Origin: an uncultured Prevotellaceae bacterium
GTDB lineage: Bacteria; Bacteroidota; Bacteroidia; Bacteroidales; Muribaculaceae
Direction of reading: 5' to 3'
Length of the DNA: 64,000 bases
NCBI GenBank assembly: GCA_900317325.1
Contig: ONGE01000012.1
Location: forward strand, 62,001-126,000
The translations under genes and the position numbers were made by a program. The notes beneath the pieces were generated by a model. The model had not been told where the DNA came from. It did not search any database and saw nothing but the letters and a program-made list of their open reading frames with translations. Positions 1 to 8,824 of the stretch are shown here, one piece after another (within the stretch, counting starts at the first letter, position 1; every line of letters starts with the position of its first letter).

Positions 1-1
1 C

Positions 2-211
2 CTGTCGCGCGTAGCATTTGAACCATTCACGGGCCGCACTCATCAGTTGCGTGTACATGCCTCGCACATCAAGGGGCTGAATTGCCCCATCGTGGGCGAC
101 CGTCTTTACGGCAAGGCCAGCCATCGCCTGATGCTGCATGCCCAGTCCATCACTTTTATTCACCCTGCTACAGGTGAAAATATGACACTAGAATGCAGCC
201 CAGAATTCTAA
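2..211 (+). CDS. RluA-family pseudouridine synthase, C-terminal fragment (cut by window start)
   Basis: The window opens inside this reading frame, which runs to a TAA at 209-211. The visible 69 residues contain [16 protein letters not shown] followed by PIVGDRLYG, the conserved C-terminal part of the RluA/RluC/RluD catalytic domain that isomerises uridine in rRNA or tRNA. The catalytic HRLD segment lies upstream of the window, so the exact target (RluA, RluC or RluD type) cannot be told. A second, complete RluA-type gene lies at 20043. Confidence 0.85.
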   Translation: MSRVAFEPFTGRTHQLRVHASHIKGLNCPIVGDRLYGKASHRLMLHAQSITFIHPATGENMTLECSPEF

Positions 212-316
212 TAGCTTGGGAATAAATTGAAAATATTTACATTTTTTTTGAAATCTGCTTGTTTTAGTCAAAAAGAATAAAACAATGCTAATAGTTTGCA
301 AAATCGAATTAAATCA

Positions 317-348
317 TTTTGTTGTTTGCAATTGTAACTTTATATTTG
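317..348 (+). promoter_or_regulatory. Bacteroidetes-type promoter for the TonB_C protein
   Basis: TTTTG at 317-321 is followed after 19 nt by TATATTTG at 341-348, matching the -33/-7 pattern (TTTG, TAnnTTTG) of the primary sigma factor of Bacteroidetes. It lies about 60 nt before the ATG at 409. Confidence 0.7.
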
Positions 349-408
349 CGCCGTTGATAATTGGGGTAAACCCTTGTATTGTAACTGATATTGAATCAAA
401 AACGGCTT

Positions 409-849
409 ATGCTCAAACAATTACGCTTGGTATTGCTGGCTGTGTTGACATTGACCGCCGTGTTGCCGATGGCAGCGCAGGTGCGTCATGTCACTACTGT
501 TAATCCCCTGTCCAAGCAGTCCTACATGGAGGTCTATGAGTTTGACTATGTGGACATCCAGCCCCAGTTCCCCGGTGGCGAGCGCGGCCTGATCAATTTC
601 ATCAACAAGACGCGAGAGTACCCCTACCATGCCTATAAGAAACGCATTCAGGGTCGAGTCCTGTGCAGTTTCATTGTCGGTGTTGACGGCAAGGTGAACG
701 ATGTGCGCGTGATAAGAGGTTCCGGCGACGACAGCCTTAACCGCGAAGCAATCCGCGTCATCGAGAAGATGCCCAAGTGGAGCGTGGGCAAGGTCGGCAA
801 TCATGCCGTTCCCGTCCGTGTAGTGCTCCCGATCAACTTCAGGCTCTGA
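409..849 (+). CDS. Secreted protein with TonB C-terminal (TonB_C) domain
   Basis: A 146-residue protein. I chose the ATG at 409, which begins a good signal peptide (MLKQLRLVLLAVLTLTAV, ending near AAQ); the frame stays open to a TTG at 391, but that adds a charged stretch before the signal. Residues of about 55-146 resemble the TonB C-terminal domain (GRVLCSFIVGVDGKVNDVRV, then a typical PKWSVGKV and VVLPINF end). Unlike real TonB there is no membrane anchor with a proline-rich linker, so it is probably a free periplasmic or outer-membrane-associated TonB_C protein, a class common in Bacteroidetes. It sits alone behind its own promoter; its partner is unknown. Confidence 0.75.
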   Translation: MLKQLRLVLLAVLTLTAVLPMAAQVRHVTTVNPLSKQSYMEVYEFDYVDIQPQFPGGERGLINFINKTREYPYHAYKKRIQGRVLCSFIVGVDGKVNDVRVIRGSGDDSLNREAIRVIEKMPKWSVGKVGNHAVPVRVVLPINFRL

Positions 850-974
850 TCTCCTGATCCCATCCCAACATTTTCATAATCTTCACTCTAGATGAGACGT
901 TAACTTTTACGCCTCCAGTAGTTTTGTGCCCTCAACTTTTGGGCATTATGTATTTTATTTACAAATTTTTTACT

Positions 975-982
975 TAACTTTG
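975..982 (+). promoter_or_regulatory. Likely -7 element for the first C10 peptidase
   Basis: TAACTTTG at 975-982 matches TAnnTTTG. No clear TTG lies at the proper distance upstream, where the sequence is T-rich. The ATG at 1066 is 83 nt downstream. The second peptidase gene has no separate promoter that I can see and may be read from here. Confidence 0.5.
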
Positions 983-1065
983 TCGCGTGCATTGACCAAC
1001 TGAGCAAGTGAAGTCAAATTGTATCAATCTAAGATAGCCTTTAACCAACTGTAAACCAACGGATT

Positions 1066-3438
1066 ATGAAAAAAATTCTGTTTCTTGCCGTACTTTTATT
1101 GGCGGCGACACAGGCTTTTGCTGGGCAAGTCAGTTTAACCCAGGCCCAAGCCAAGGCAATGCATTTCTTGCAAAGTAATAACGCTAATCGCTTGAATGGC
1201 GCACCGGTAAGCAATCTCAAGTTGTTGTATGCCGAAACCGGTGAAGCCCGCATGGCTACTCCCGCTTATTACATCTTCAACGCCGACAATTCGTTTATCA
1301 TCGTCGCCGGTGATGACCGTGCCGAGGAGATTCTGGCCTACGGTGAAGGTACCCTCGAAATGAACACCATGCCCGAGAACATGAAGTTCTGGCTCAGTTA
1401 CTATGCCAAACAGATCGAATACCTGCAGCAGAATCCCGACCTCAAGGTCCGCAAGCCCGCGTTAAGGGATGGTGTTGATATTGAACCGATGATCGAGGCC
1501 ATGTGGGATCAAGGTGCTCCCTATTATAACCAGTGCCCGGGTGCAAGTGGTACGCATGCGATGACAGGCTGTGCCACTACATCGCTGGCCCAGGTATTTT
1601 ACTTCTGGAAATCTCCCACTACCCCCACGCCTGTCATTCCCGGTTACACGACGCGTAACAAGCAGTTCACGCTCCAGGAATTGCCTTCGGTGACATTCAA
1701 CTGGGCGAACATGCTTCCAACTTATAGGTTTGGCCAATACAATGATGCCAATGCCACAGCCGTGGCCCAGTTGATGCGCTACATCGGACAAGCCGAGGAA
1801 ATGAATTACGGCGTGACTGGCAGTGATGCTTGGGAAGATGACATCGCCAGGGCATGTGATCTCTTGGGCTATCAGGAGGCTGTCCCTGTCTATAAGAGCA
1901 CGATCAACTTCGACACCGATGAGGAGACGACCTATATCAACGACGAGGACTGGCTGGCCGAAATCTTGGGCGAACTCCAGGCTGGTCGCCCGATGGTGTT
2001 CTGTGCTTTTGACTACGTTAACGCTAACCATAACTACGTCGGCCATGCCTTCAACGTCGATGGATACAGGGCCTCGGACGGCCATTTCCATATCAACTGG
2101 GGCTGGAGCGGTACCGGTAATGGCTATTTTGCCATGAATGAGTTTGCCAACCAGGGTGCCAACTACCACATGGGCCAGCGCATCGTCAAGAACATTTATC
2201 CGTCGGTTGCCCAGGTGCCTACCATCATCATGGATCCGGCGCAACTGAACATGGCGACTCGCGTCGGTAGGCCCGTGACCAAGATGTTCACTGTCAAGGG
2301 TAAATTGCTCACCGATGACATCACCTTGACGTTGAATGATCCTGCCGGCGTGTTTGCCATCAATGCCACCACGTTGACGCCCGAGGAGTACGGTTACTAC
2401 AAATGGATCACCGTGACCTATGATCCTGATGTTGTGGGTAGCCATTCAGCAACAGTAACCTTGAGCAGCCCCGGAGCCGAGGATAAGGTGATTACGCTGA
2501 ACGGCTCGGCCGATATGGCTATCGCCGATCCCGTGATGCTGCCTGCTGATCCAAGCGCCATTACCCTCACATCGTTCCGTGCTGACTGGACCGACGAGAC
2601 TCCTGACGCTAACATTACAAGTTATACCCTCGATGTGGAACTCAAGCCCACTTACTATCTCGTCGGAGAAGTTGACTGGAGCAATGTGAGTGAGGGAAGT
2701 TTCTCGGCTGTGACAGCTAATGCTGCCAATTATTTCCCTGCCGGATGGACCTTTGCAGGTAATGATCTTTGGGCCGAGGATGGCTGTATCTCGATTAGCG
2801 GTAACTTCAGCTTCACTTCACCGACCTATAACCTGGTCGATGAGAAGAAAGCGACAGTGGTGCTTACTGCCAAGTCGGGTTACAATGCATCAAGTGTCAC
2901 GGTTTCGACAAGTGTCGACGAGAAGGTCGTTTCAATCGCTGACAGGTCATTCACACAATATGTGGTCGTTGTGAACTGTGACGATTTTGACAAGGTGACG
3001 ATTACCAACAAGAGTGGTAACCCCTACCTCTTGAATATGCAGATTTATGCCGGCCAGGAGGAAGCATCCAAGCTTCGCGCTACCGAGAGCGGCAATGAGA
3101 CCCACCGCACCATCACCGGCATCACCGATAAGTCCTACAAGGTAACTGGCCTGAGCGCCGGTGGCACTTTCTTCTACAAGGTGAAGGCCCACTACATCGA
3201 CAATACCGAGAGCGAGTGGAGCAATATCGAGGAGGTCACCCTGTCGGGTGATGCCTATGAGCTCGGCGACGTGAATCACGACGGCTTTGTAACCGTTACC
3301 GATGTGACTGCCCTCATCAATGCTCTGATGGCCAATGCTGAGCCTTGTCCCATCTGCTCTGACATCAATGGAGACGAAGCAGTCAATGTTACCGATGTAA
3401 TCATGCTGATCAATATGATCATGAGCAGCACTAACTGA
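1066..3438 (+). CDS. C10 family (streptopain-like) cysteine peptidase with dockerin, copy 1
   Basis: 790 residues. Signal peptide 1-19 (ends AFA), then a Spi/I69-like inhibitory prodomain to about 135 and a C10 peptidase domain to about 380. The catalytic set of streptopain is present: Cys169 in MTGCATTS, His327 in GHAFNVDGY, and Asn344-Trp345 in HINWGWSG. An Ig-like domain (about 386-482) follows. Next come two halves of an FN3-like domain (about 500-527 and 680-727) with a beta-rich insert between them. A type I dockerin ends the protein (from about 733), with two calcium loops starting DVNHDG and DINGDE and a CPIC motif between them. It is predicted to be secreted as an inactive zymogen and to cut proteins outside the cell. 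First of four tandem paralogues; 39 nt separate it from the next. Confidence 0.9.
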   Translation: MKKILFLAVLLLAATQAFAGQVSLTQAQAKAMHFLQSNNANRLNGAPVSNLKLLYAETGEARMATPAYYIFNADNSFIIVAGDDRAEEILAYGEGTLEMNTMPENMKFWLSYYAKQIEYLQQNPDLKVRKPALRDGVDIEPMIEAMWDQGAPYYNQCPGASGTHAMTGCATTSLAQVFYFWKSPTTPTPVIPGYTTRNKQFTLQELPSVTFNWANMLPTYRFGQYNDANATAVAQLMRYIGQAEEMNYGVTGSDAWEDDIARACDLLGYQEAVPVYKSTINFDTDEETTYINDEDWLAEILGELQAGRPMVFCAFDYVNANHNYVGHAFNVDGYRASDGHFHINWGWSGTGNGYFAMNEFANQGANYHMGQRIVKNIYPSVAQVPTIIMDPAQLNMATRVGRPVTKMFTVKGKLLTDDITLTLNDPAGVFAINATTLTPEEYGYYKWITVTYDPDVVGSHSATVTLSSPGAEDKVITLNGSADMAIADPVMLPADPSAITLTSFRADWTDETPDANITSYTLDVELKPTYYLVGEVDWSNVSEGSFSAVTANAANYFPAGWTFAGNDLWAEDGCISISGNFSFTSPTYNLVDEKKATVVLTAKSGYNASSVTVSTSVDEKVVSIADRSFTQYVVVVNCDDFDKVTITNKSGNPYLLNMQIYAGQEEASKLRATESGNETHRTITGITDKSYKVTGLSAGGTFFYKVKAHYIDNTESEWSNIEEVTLSGDAYELGDVNHDGFVTVTDVTALINALMANAEPCPICSDINGDEAVNVTDVIMLINMIMSSTN

Positions 3439-3477
3439 TAACAAATCACTATAATCAATTAATATTAACTGTATTTT

Positions 3478-5871
3478 ATGAAGAAGTTTTTATTCCTCGC
3501 TGCGCTGGTGCTTGCTGCCCTGCAAGTCACTGCCGCCAATGTGGACCTGGCTACTGCCCAGCAGTCCGCCCAACGTTTTTTGATGACTCAGGCCGCTAAG
3601 GGCCGTTTCATGACCTCGGCTCCCGCCATCAAGTGGACCCATGAGGTGAAGACCACAAGCAACGCCGCACAGGCAGCTTACTACATCGTGAACACCGACC
3701 GTGGCTACGTCATCGTATCCGGTGACGACCGTGCACGCGAGATTCTCGCCTATGGTGACGGTTCTCTCGAGAACATGAACGATATCCCCGAGAACATGCA
3801 GTTCTTCCTGGATATGTACAAGGCCGAGATGGAGTACTTCCTGGCTCACCCCGACCAGCCGATCAAGGTTCGCAATGCTAACCTTGGCCAGACGGTTCAG
3901 CCGCTGTTGACTACGCTGTGGCAGCAGGGTAGCAATAACGGCAGGTCGCCCTATAACAGGCTGTGTCCGCAGTCAGGTGGTATGTATTGCCTCGTGGGAT
4001 GTGCTGCCGTTTCTCTGTCTCAGGTGATGAAGTTCTGGAATTATCCTGCAGGTTCTCCCGCCCTCCCCGAGTACACGGGTGAAAGAGGTGTCACTGCATC
4101 TGCTCTGCCTCCCATTACCTTTGACTGGGCTCACATGCTCAACTCCTACTCTAACGAAAACTGGAGCGAAGCCGAGCGTGACGCTATCTCCAACCTGATG
4201 CGTTATGTGGGCGGTGCATTGTTCATGGACTATAATCCCCAGATGAGCGGTGCCGACGAGGACCAGATGATGAATGCCATCAAGCTCTTCGGTTTTGATC
4301 CCAGTGCACACTATGTGCTCAAGAACAATTATGATCAGGCGATGACCGAGAACTACAATGATGATGAGTGGACGACCATGATGCAGACCGAGTTGATCGA
4401 GGGCCGTCCTCTGATGTATTGCGCTTACTCGTCAACGTCCTCCGGCGACAGCTTCTATGGCCATGCTTTCAATGTCGATGGTTACAATTCCAGCGATGAC
4501 ACCTATCATGTGAACTTCGGCCAATCCGAGGAGAGGAATGGCTGGTATGCATTCAACGCTTTCGGCTACGGTATCACCGTGTATAAGTACTTCCAGTTGA
4601 TGTTCGTTGATGTGAAGCCCAATCCCGAGGGTGTCGCTCTTCCCCCGCGCATCATTGCCAACATGCTGTATAATGCAATGGGTGATGAGGGCAACTATGT
4701 AGGTTGGAACATTCCTGTGAACGTGCATGTGATTGGTGCTGACTTGGCCGGTGATATCACTGTTACCGCGCATGACCAGGACGGTCTTATCGTACCTGCA
4801 ACCACCACCATCAGCCTGAACGAACTCAATCAGGATCCCGCTCATCACAAACTCTTGACGGTGTATGTTACCCCGCAAGAGGAGGGACCCTTCATGGGTT
4901 ATATCACCTTGAGCAGCCCTGGTGCCGAGCCCGTGGACGTTTACTTCTATGGTGATGCCGAAGCAGCTCCCCTGGTGAAGTATGATCCCCAGATGTACCC
5001 CGCCAACGAAGAAGCCATCACGCTGACCTCGTTCCGTGCCGACTGGAGCGACCGCACCCCGGCTCAACTGGTCGACAGCTACACGCTTGAGGTGAGTGCA
5101 CAGCCTGTTTATACCCTCAAGGCCGAAGCCGATTGGAGCAATGTTGCCTATTCCAGCACCAATATCTATAATAACCCCTCACAGGTGATTCCTGCTGATT
5201 GGGAGTTCAATGGTGGCGGCCTGTGGAAGGAAGGTGGCTACATCTCGATCAATTACAGCAGTAAGATTCTCTCGCCGAATCTGGATTTGACAGGTTGTAG
5301 CAAGGTGAAGGTTGAGTTCACCGGACGCACCGCCAGCGGCAGCACTGCATCGCTCACTGTATCGACCAGCGTGGATTCTAAGTCAATCAACCTCACCAAT
5401 ACGATGACCGACTATGTGGTAGAACTTGACTGCAGCGCTACCGACCGTGTGACCTTCACCGGCACGAACAGCTATCCCGGCTTCAAGAACATTAAGATCT
5501 ATGGCGGCCAGGTAGCAACCGGTGATGCTAATTATCGCCTCATCACCGGTATCACCGACAAGTCCTACACGGTAAATAACCTGGAAGCAGGCGGTACTTT
5601 CCAGTACAAGGTGAAGACCGTTTACAGCGACGGTACCGAGAGCGAGTGGAGCAACATCGAGCAGGTAACGCTGTTCGGCAGCGCCCACGCCTATGAGCTC
5701 GGTGACGTGAATCACGACGGCTTTGTAACCGTTACCGACGTGACCGCCCTCATCAATGCTCTGATGACCAATGATGAGCCCTGTCCCATTTGCTCTGACA
5801 TCAATGGAGACCAGGCCGTTAATGTCACCGACGTAATCATGTTGATCAACACGATCATGAGCGCCCAGTGA
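3478..5871 (+). CDS. C10 family cysteine peptidase with dockerin, copy 2 (altered active-site region)
   Basis: 797 residues with the same layout as copy 1: signal peptide (ends VTAA), Spi-like prodomain, C10 domain, Ig-like domain, interrupted FN3 domain and dockerin. Cys175 (LVGCAAVS) and His329 (GHAFNVDGY) are kept. The segment after the active-site Asn346 reads NFGQSEERNGW where the siblings have N-W/F-GW-S/N-G: Trp345 of copy 1 is Phe here and the next Trp is Gln. The dockerin, including CPIC, is nearly identical to that of copy 1. Probably cotranscribed with copy 1 because no promoter is visible in the gap; a strong terminator follows. Activity and specificity may differ from the siblings. 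Confidence 0.88.
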   Translation: MKKFLFLAALVLAALQVTAANVDLATAQQSAQRFLMTQAAKGRFMTSAPAIKWTHEVKTTSNAAQAAYYIVNTDRGYVIVSGDDRAREILAYGDGSLENMNDIPENMQFFLDMYKAEMEYFLAHPDQPIKVRNANLGQTVQPLLTTLWQQGSNNGRSPYNRLCPQSGGMYCLVGCAAVSLSQVMKFWNYPAGSPALPEYTGERGVTASALPPITFDWAHMLNSYSNENWSEAERDAISNLMRYVGGALFMDYNPQMSGADEDQMMNAIKLFGFDPSAHYVLKNNYDQAMTENYNDDEWTTMMQTELIEGRPLMYCAYSSTSSGDSFYGHAFNVDGYNSSDDTYHVNFGQSEERNGWYAFNAFGYGITVYKYFQLMFVDVKPNPEGVALPPRIIANMLYNAMGDEGNYVGWNIPVNVHVIGADLAGDITVTAHDQDGLIVPATTTISLNELNQDPAHHKLLTVYVTPQEEGPFMGYITLSSPGAEPVDVYFYGDAEAAPLVKYDPQMYPANEEAITLTSFRADWSDRTPAQLVDSYTLEVSAQPVYTLKAEADWSNVAYSSTNIYNNPSQVIPADWEFNGGGLWKEGGYISINYSSKILSPNLDLTGCSKVKVEFTGRTASGSTASLTVSTSVDSKSINLTNTMTDYVVELDCSATDRVTFTGTNSYPGFKNIKIYGGQVATGDANYRLITGITDKSYTVNNLEAGGTFQYKVKTVYSDGTESEWSNIEQVTLFGSAHAYELGDVNHDGFVTVTDVTALINALMTNDEPCPICSDINGDQAVNVTDVIMLINTIMSAQ

Positions 5872-5941
5872 TAGGGTGTAAACCCGTGGCAGATATTGGC
5901 ATCGCATGAATCTGCTAAGGTTCAGTTCGCGAAGCCATCAT

Positions 5942-5983
5942 ACAATGGAGACGCATGATTTGCGTCTCCATTGTGTGTTTTTG
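5942..5983 (+). terminator. Rho-independent terminator after C10 copy 2
   Basis: A perfect 14-bp inverted repeat, ACAATGGAGACGCA (5942-5955) and its complement (5961-5974), has a 5-nt loop and is followed by a T-rich stretch. It closes the copy 1-copy 2 transcription unit. The rest of the 306-nt gap up to 6178 holds the promoter of the next gene and nothing else I recognise. Confidence 0.85.
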
Positions 5984-6014
5984 CTGTCTTTCTTTGCATA
6001 TTTTTTGGGAAAAG

Positions 6015-6045
6015 TTGCCGTTTTCAGTAATTCTCTATACATTTG
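6015..6045 (+). promoter_or_regulatory. Promoter for C10 copy 3
   Basis: TTG at 6015-6017, 20 nt, then TACATTTG at 6038-6045, a full -33/-7 match. The start codon is 133 nt downstream, so the mRNA would have a fairly long leader. Confidence 0.6.
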
Positions 6046-6177
6046 TGACCTCAATCATTCTATTGCCATTAACCTGCCACCTGTTACCTGTCGACAGGCT
6101 GTACAGAGCTGGATTCGTGTCATTAGCCGTGATCAAGAATTAACCATCATTTACTATATTAAAAACAACAGCGTTAT

Positions 6178-8556
6178 ATGAAGAAATTGTTTTTGATTGC
6201 CGCTATAGTTTTAGCTGCTTTACAGATGTCGGCGGTCGATGTGGACCTGGCTCATGCCACCGCCACTGCAAAGCGTTTCATTAACGTGAAAGCCACTGCA
6301 AAAGCGTTGCATAACACTTCAACCAACAGTCTGAAGCTGATTCACACCGAGGTGAATTCATCGAACGCAATTCAGGCAGCCTATTACATCTTCAACTATG
6401 ACCATGGCTTCATCATCGTCTCGGGCGATGACAGGTCCAAGGCGATTTTGGCCTATGGTGACCAGCCTGTGGACATGGCCATGATGCCTGCCAACATGAA
6501 ATACTGGCTTTCCTGCTACAAGCGCCAGCTGGAGTTTCTGCAAACCCACCCCGACCTGCATGTCACCCTGCCAGCAACCGGCAGCACGTTGCGAGCAGGA
6601 CAGTCGGTCGATCCGCTCATCACGGCCAACTGGAGCCAGAATTCGCCCTATTGGAACGAGTGCCCGGCCTTTGGTACCGACACTTGCTTCACGGGATGCC
6701 CCGCCACCTCGCTGGCGATGGTGTTCCATTACTGGAAATACCCCAGGCAGCAGACGCCTGCCGCACCGTCTTATTTGTTGCCGCAGTATGGCGTGGTGTT
6801 GCCCGAACTGCCCCCGACGGTCTTTGATTGGGACAACATGATCGACAACTATGTTGGCTTCGATTACACCCCCGAGCAGGCAACCGCCGTTGCCCACCTG
6901 ATGCGCTACATCGGTCAGGTCGAGGAGATGGATTACACCATCTCAGGCAGCGGAGCCTACCTCAACGATATTCTACGCGCCGTCAAGTTCTTTGAGTATG
7001 ACCAGAATGCTCAGATGCTGTACAAGAGCGATGAATTGGGCTATCAGAATTACAGCGACAGCCAGTGGGCAACGCTCATCCAGAACGAGTTGACGGCAGG
7101 TCGCCCCATCGTGTATTGTGCCTACGATAACACGACGGGTTCGGGCCATGCCTTCAATGTGGACGGTTATGACGCTGCTGCCGACGCCTATCACATCAAC
7201 TGGGGATGGAATGGCAGGGGAAACGGCCATTTTGCTCTCAATGCCTTCTCCTATCAGGGCTACACCTTCGGCACCGGGCAGCAGATGGTCATCGGCATTC
7301 AACCGCCCGAGGACTATCAGCGTCCGCGTCTGCAGGTCTATCCCAATGTCATCGAGATGCAGAGCTATATCAACCGGACCACAACGGCCACCTTCTCGCT
7401 CAAGGGCACCAACATCCCGGGCGACGTGACCTTGACATTGAATGATGCCGACGGCGTGTTCAGCATCGATGCCGCCAATGTGGCTCAGGCTGTCGCCGAG
7501 GGCGGTACCGCCATCACGGTGACTTATGCTCCCACGGTTGTCGGTTTCAACACCGCCACCATCACCTGCACCTGTGAAGGCACCGATCCCGTGACCATCA
7601 CGCTTCACGGTACAGCTCCGCTCGAGGTTTATCCCCTGCAGATGCTGCCTGCCGACGAGAACAGGGTGACACTCACCTCGTTCCGGGCCGATTGGCGTGA
7701 CCAGACTCCGGCTGGTAATGTGGACAGCTACACGCTTGATGTGCAGGCCAAGCCTGCCTACAGCCTCCTTGTGGAAGCTGACTTCAGCGAGTTGCCCGAG
7801 ATGGCGCCCGCTAACCAGGCTTCGCATGCCGCCGACTATCTGCCTGAGGGATGGACCTTCAACGGCAGTGAGTTCAACCTCGAGGGCGGTTGCGTGAGCA
7901 TGCGCCGCAACGGCACCATCACCACCGACGAGTTGAACTTGAGGGGCTATGACAAGATGACCATCGAGATTACCGCCAGGGCCTATGGTTTTTATGGCGA
8001 CGGGTCGGAACTCTATGTGACCACCAGTGCAGGAACCCAGGAATTGGTGTTCATGTATGCTTTCGAAACCAAGACGATAGTAGTGGACTGCGCCGAGACC
8101 GAGCGGGTGGTATTCAAGGCTGGCTATTACCCCATGATCAAGGATATCAAGATCTATGCCGGCGACGCCACGCAAACGGCTTCGCTCAGGGCAACAGAGT
8201 CGGGCGACGCCACCTGGCGCCTAATCGAAGGCATTTCCGGTCAATCCTACACGGTGCGCGACTTGACTGCTGGCGGGACCTTCCTTTACAGGGTCAAGGC
8301 ATTGTACATCGATGGCACCGAGAGCGAGTGGAGCAATGTCGAAATGGTGACGCTTGCCGAGGGTGGTCACACTTATGAGACAGGTGACGTGAACCACGAC
8401 GAGATCGTCAACATCACCGATGTAACGCTGTTGATCAGCAGCATCATGCAGAACGTCATGGACATCTGCCCGATTTGTGCCGACATGAATGATGATGGCA
8501 ATATCAACATCACCGATATCACAATGCTGATCAATGCAGTGCTCGGTGCTGATTGA
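6178..8556 (+). CDS. C10 family cysteine peptidase with dockerin, copy 3
   Basis: 792 residues. Signal peptide (ends QMSA), Spi-like prodomain, then a C10 domain with Cys174 in FTGCPATS, His324 in GHAFNVDGY and Asn341-Trp342 in HINWGWNG, so the streptopain active site is intact. An Ig-like domain (about 385-480) follows, then an FN3-like domain split by a beta-rich insert, and a C-terminal dockerin with loops starting DVNHDE and DMNDDG and the sequence CPIC between them. Predicted secreted or surface endopeptidase made as a zymogen. It has its own promoter and a hairpin terminator, so it is likely controlled separately from copies 1 and 2. Confidence 0.9.
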   Translation: MKKLFLIAAIVLAALQMSAVDVDLAHATATAKRFINVKATAKALHNTSTNSLKLIHTEVNSSNAIQAAYYIFNYDHGFIIVSGDDRSKAILAYGDQPVDMAMMPANMKYWLSCYKRQLEFLQTHPDLHVTLPATGSTLRAGQSVDPLITANWSQNSPYWNECPAFGTDTCFTGCPATSLAMVFHYWKYPRQQTPAAPSYLLPQYGVVLPELPPTVFDWDNMIDNYVGFDYTPEQATAVAHLMRYIGQVEEMDYTISGSGAYLNDILRAVKFFEYDQNAQMLYKSDELGYQNYSDSQWATLIQNELTAGRPIVYCAYDNTTGSGHAFNVDGYDAAADAYHINWGWNGRGNGHFALNAFSYQGYTFGTGQQMVIGIQPPEDYQRPRLQVYPNVIEMQSYINRTTTATFSLKGTNIPGDVTLTLNDADGVFSIDAANVAQAVAEGGTAITVTYAPTVVGFNTATITCTCEGTDPVTITLHGTAPLEVYPLQMLPADENRVTLTSFRADWRDQTPAGNVDSYTLDVQAKPAYSLLVEADFSELPEMAPANQASHAADYLPEGWTFNGSEFNLEGGCVSMRRNGTITTDELNLRGYDKMTIEITARAYGFYGDGSELYVTTSAGTQELVFMYAFETKTIVVDCAETERVVFKAGYYPMIKDIKIYAGDATQTASLRATESGDATWRLIEGISGQSYTVRDLTAGGTFLYRVKALYIDGTESEWSNVEMVTLAEGGHTYETGDVNHDEIVNITDVTLLISSIMQNVMDICPICADMNDDGNINITDITMLINAVLGAD

Positions 8557-8590
8557 GGTTGTGAGATAAATTACTGAAAATAAGTAATAT

Positions 8591-8656
8591 ACAGGGCTGC
8601 CACTGAATGGCTGGGACTTGGGATGTTCAGGTGCTATAAGGGGTGCCCTGTTTTTG
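8591..8656 (+). terminator. Probable terminator after C10 copy 3
   Basis: ACAGGGC (8591-8597) pairs with GCCCTGT (8645-8651), followed by TTTT. An inner pairing of CACTGAA with TTCAGGTG extends the structure. The long loop makes this weaker than the other terminators here. Confidence 0.5.
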
Positions 8657-8702
8657 GCTAGTAGCAAATTGTTTAATATTGTAATAAATTTGGTTAAAAT
8701 TG

Positions 8703-8733
8703 TTGTAATTTCGCCAAAAAAGGAGTACTTTTG
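8703..8733 (+). promoter_or_regulatory. Promoter for C10 copy 4
   Basis: TTG at 8703-8705, 20 nt, TACTTTTG at 8726-8733: a full -33/-7 match about 90 nt before the ATG at 8825. Confidence 0.7.
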
Positions 8734-8824
8734 CGACTCTTATGAGTCGTTGCGTGTCGCAAGGTCTCGTGAGGTTATTTTTTTGTCCTGGAGCAAAACA
8801 ATTATTTAATAACATTAATGGCTT

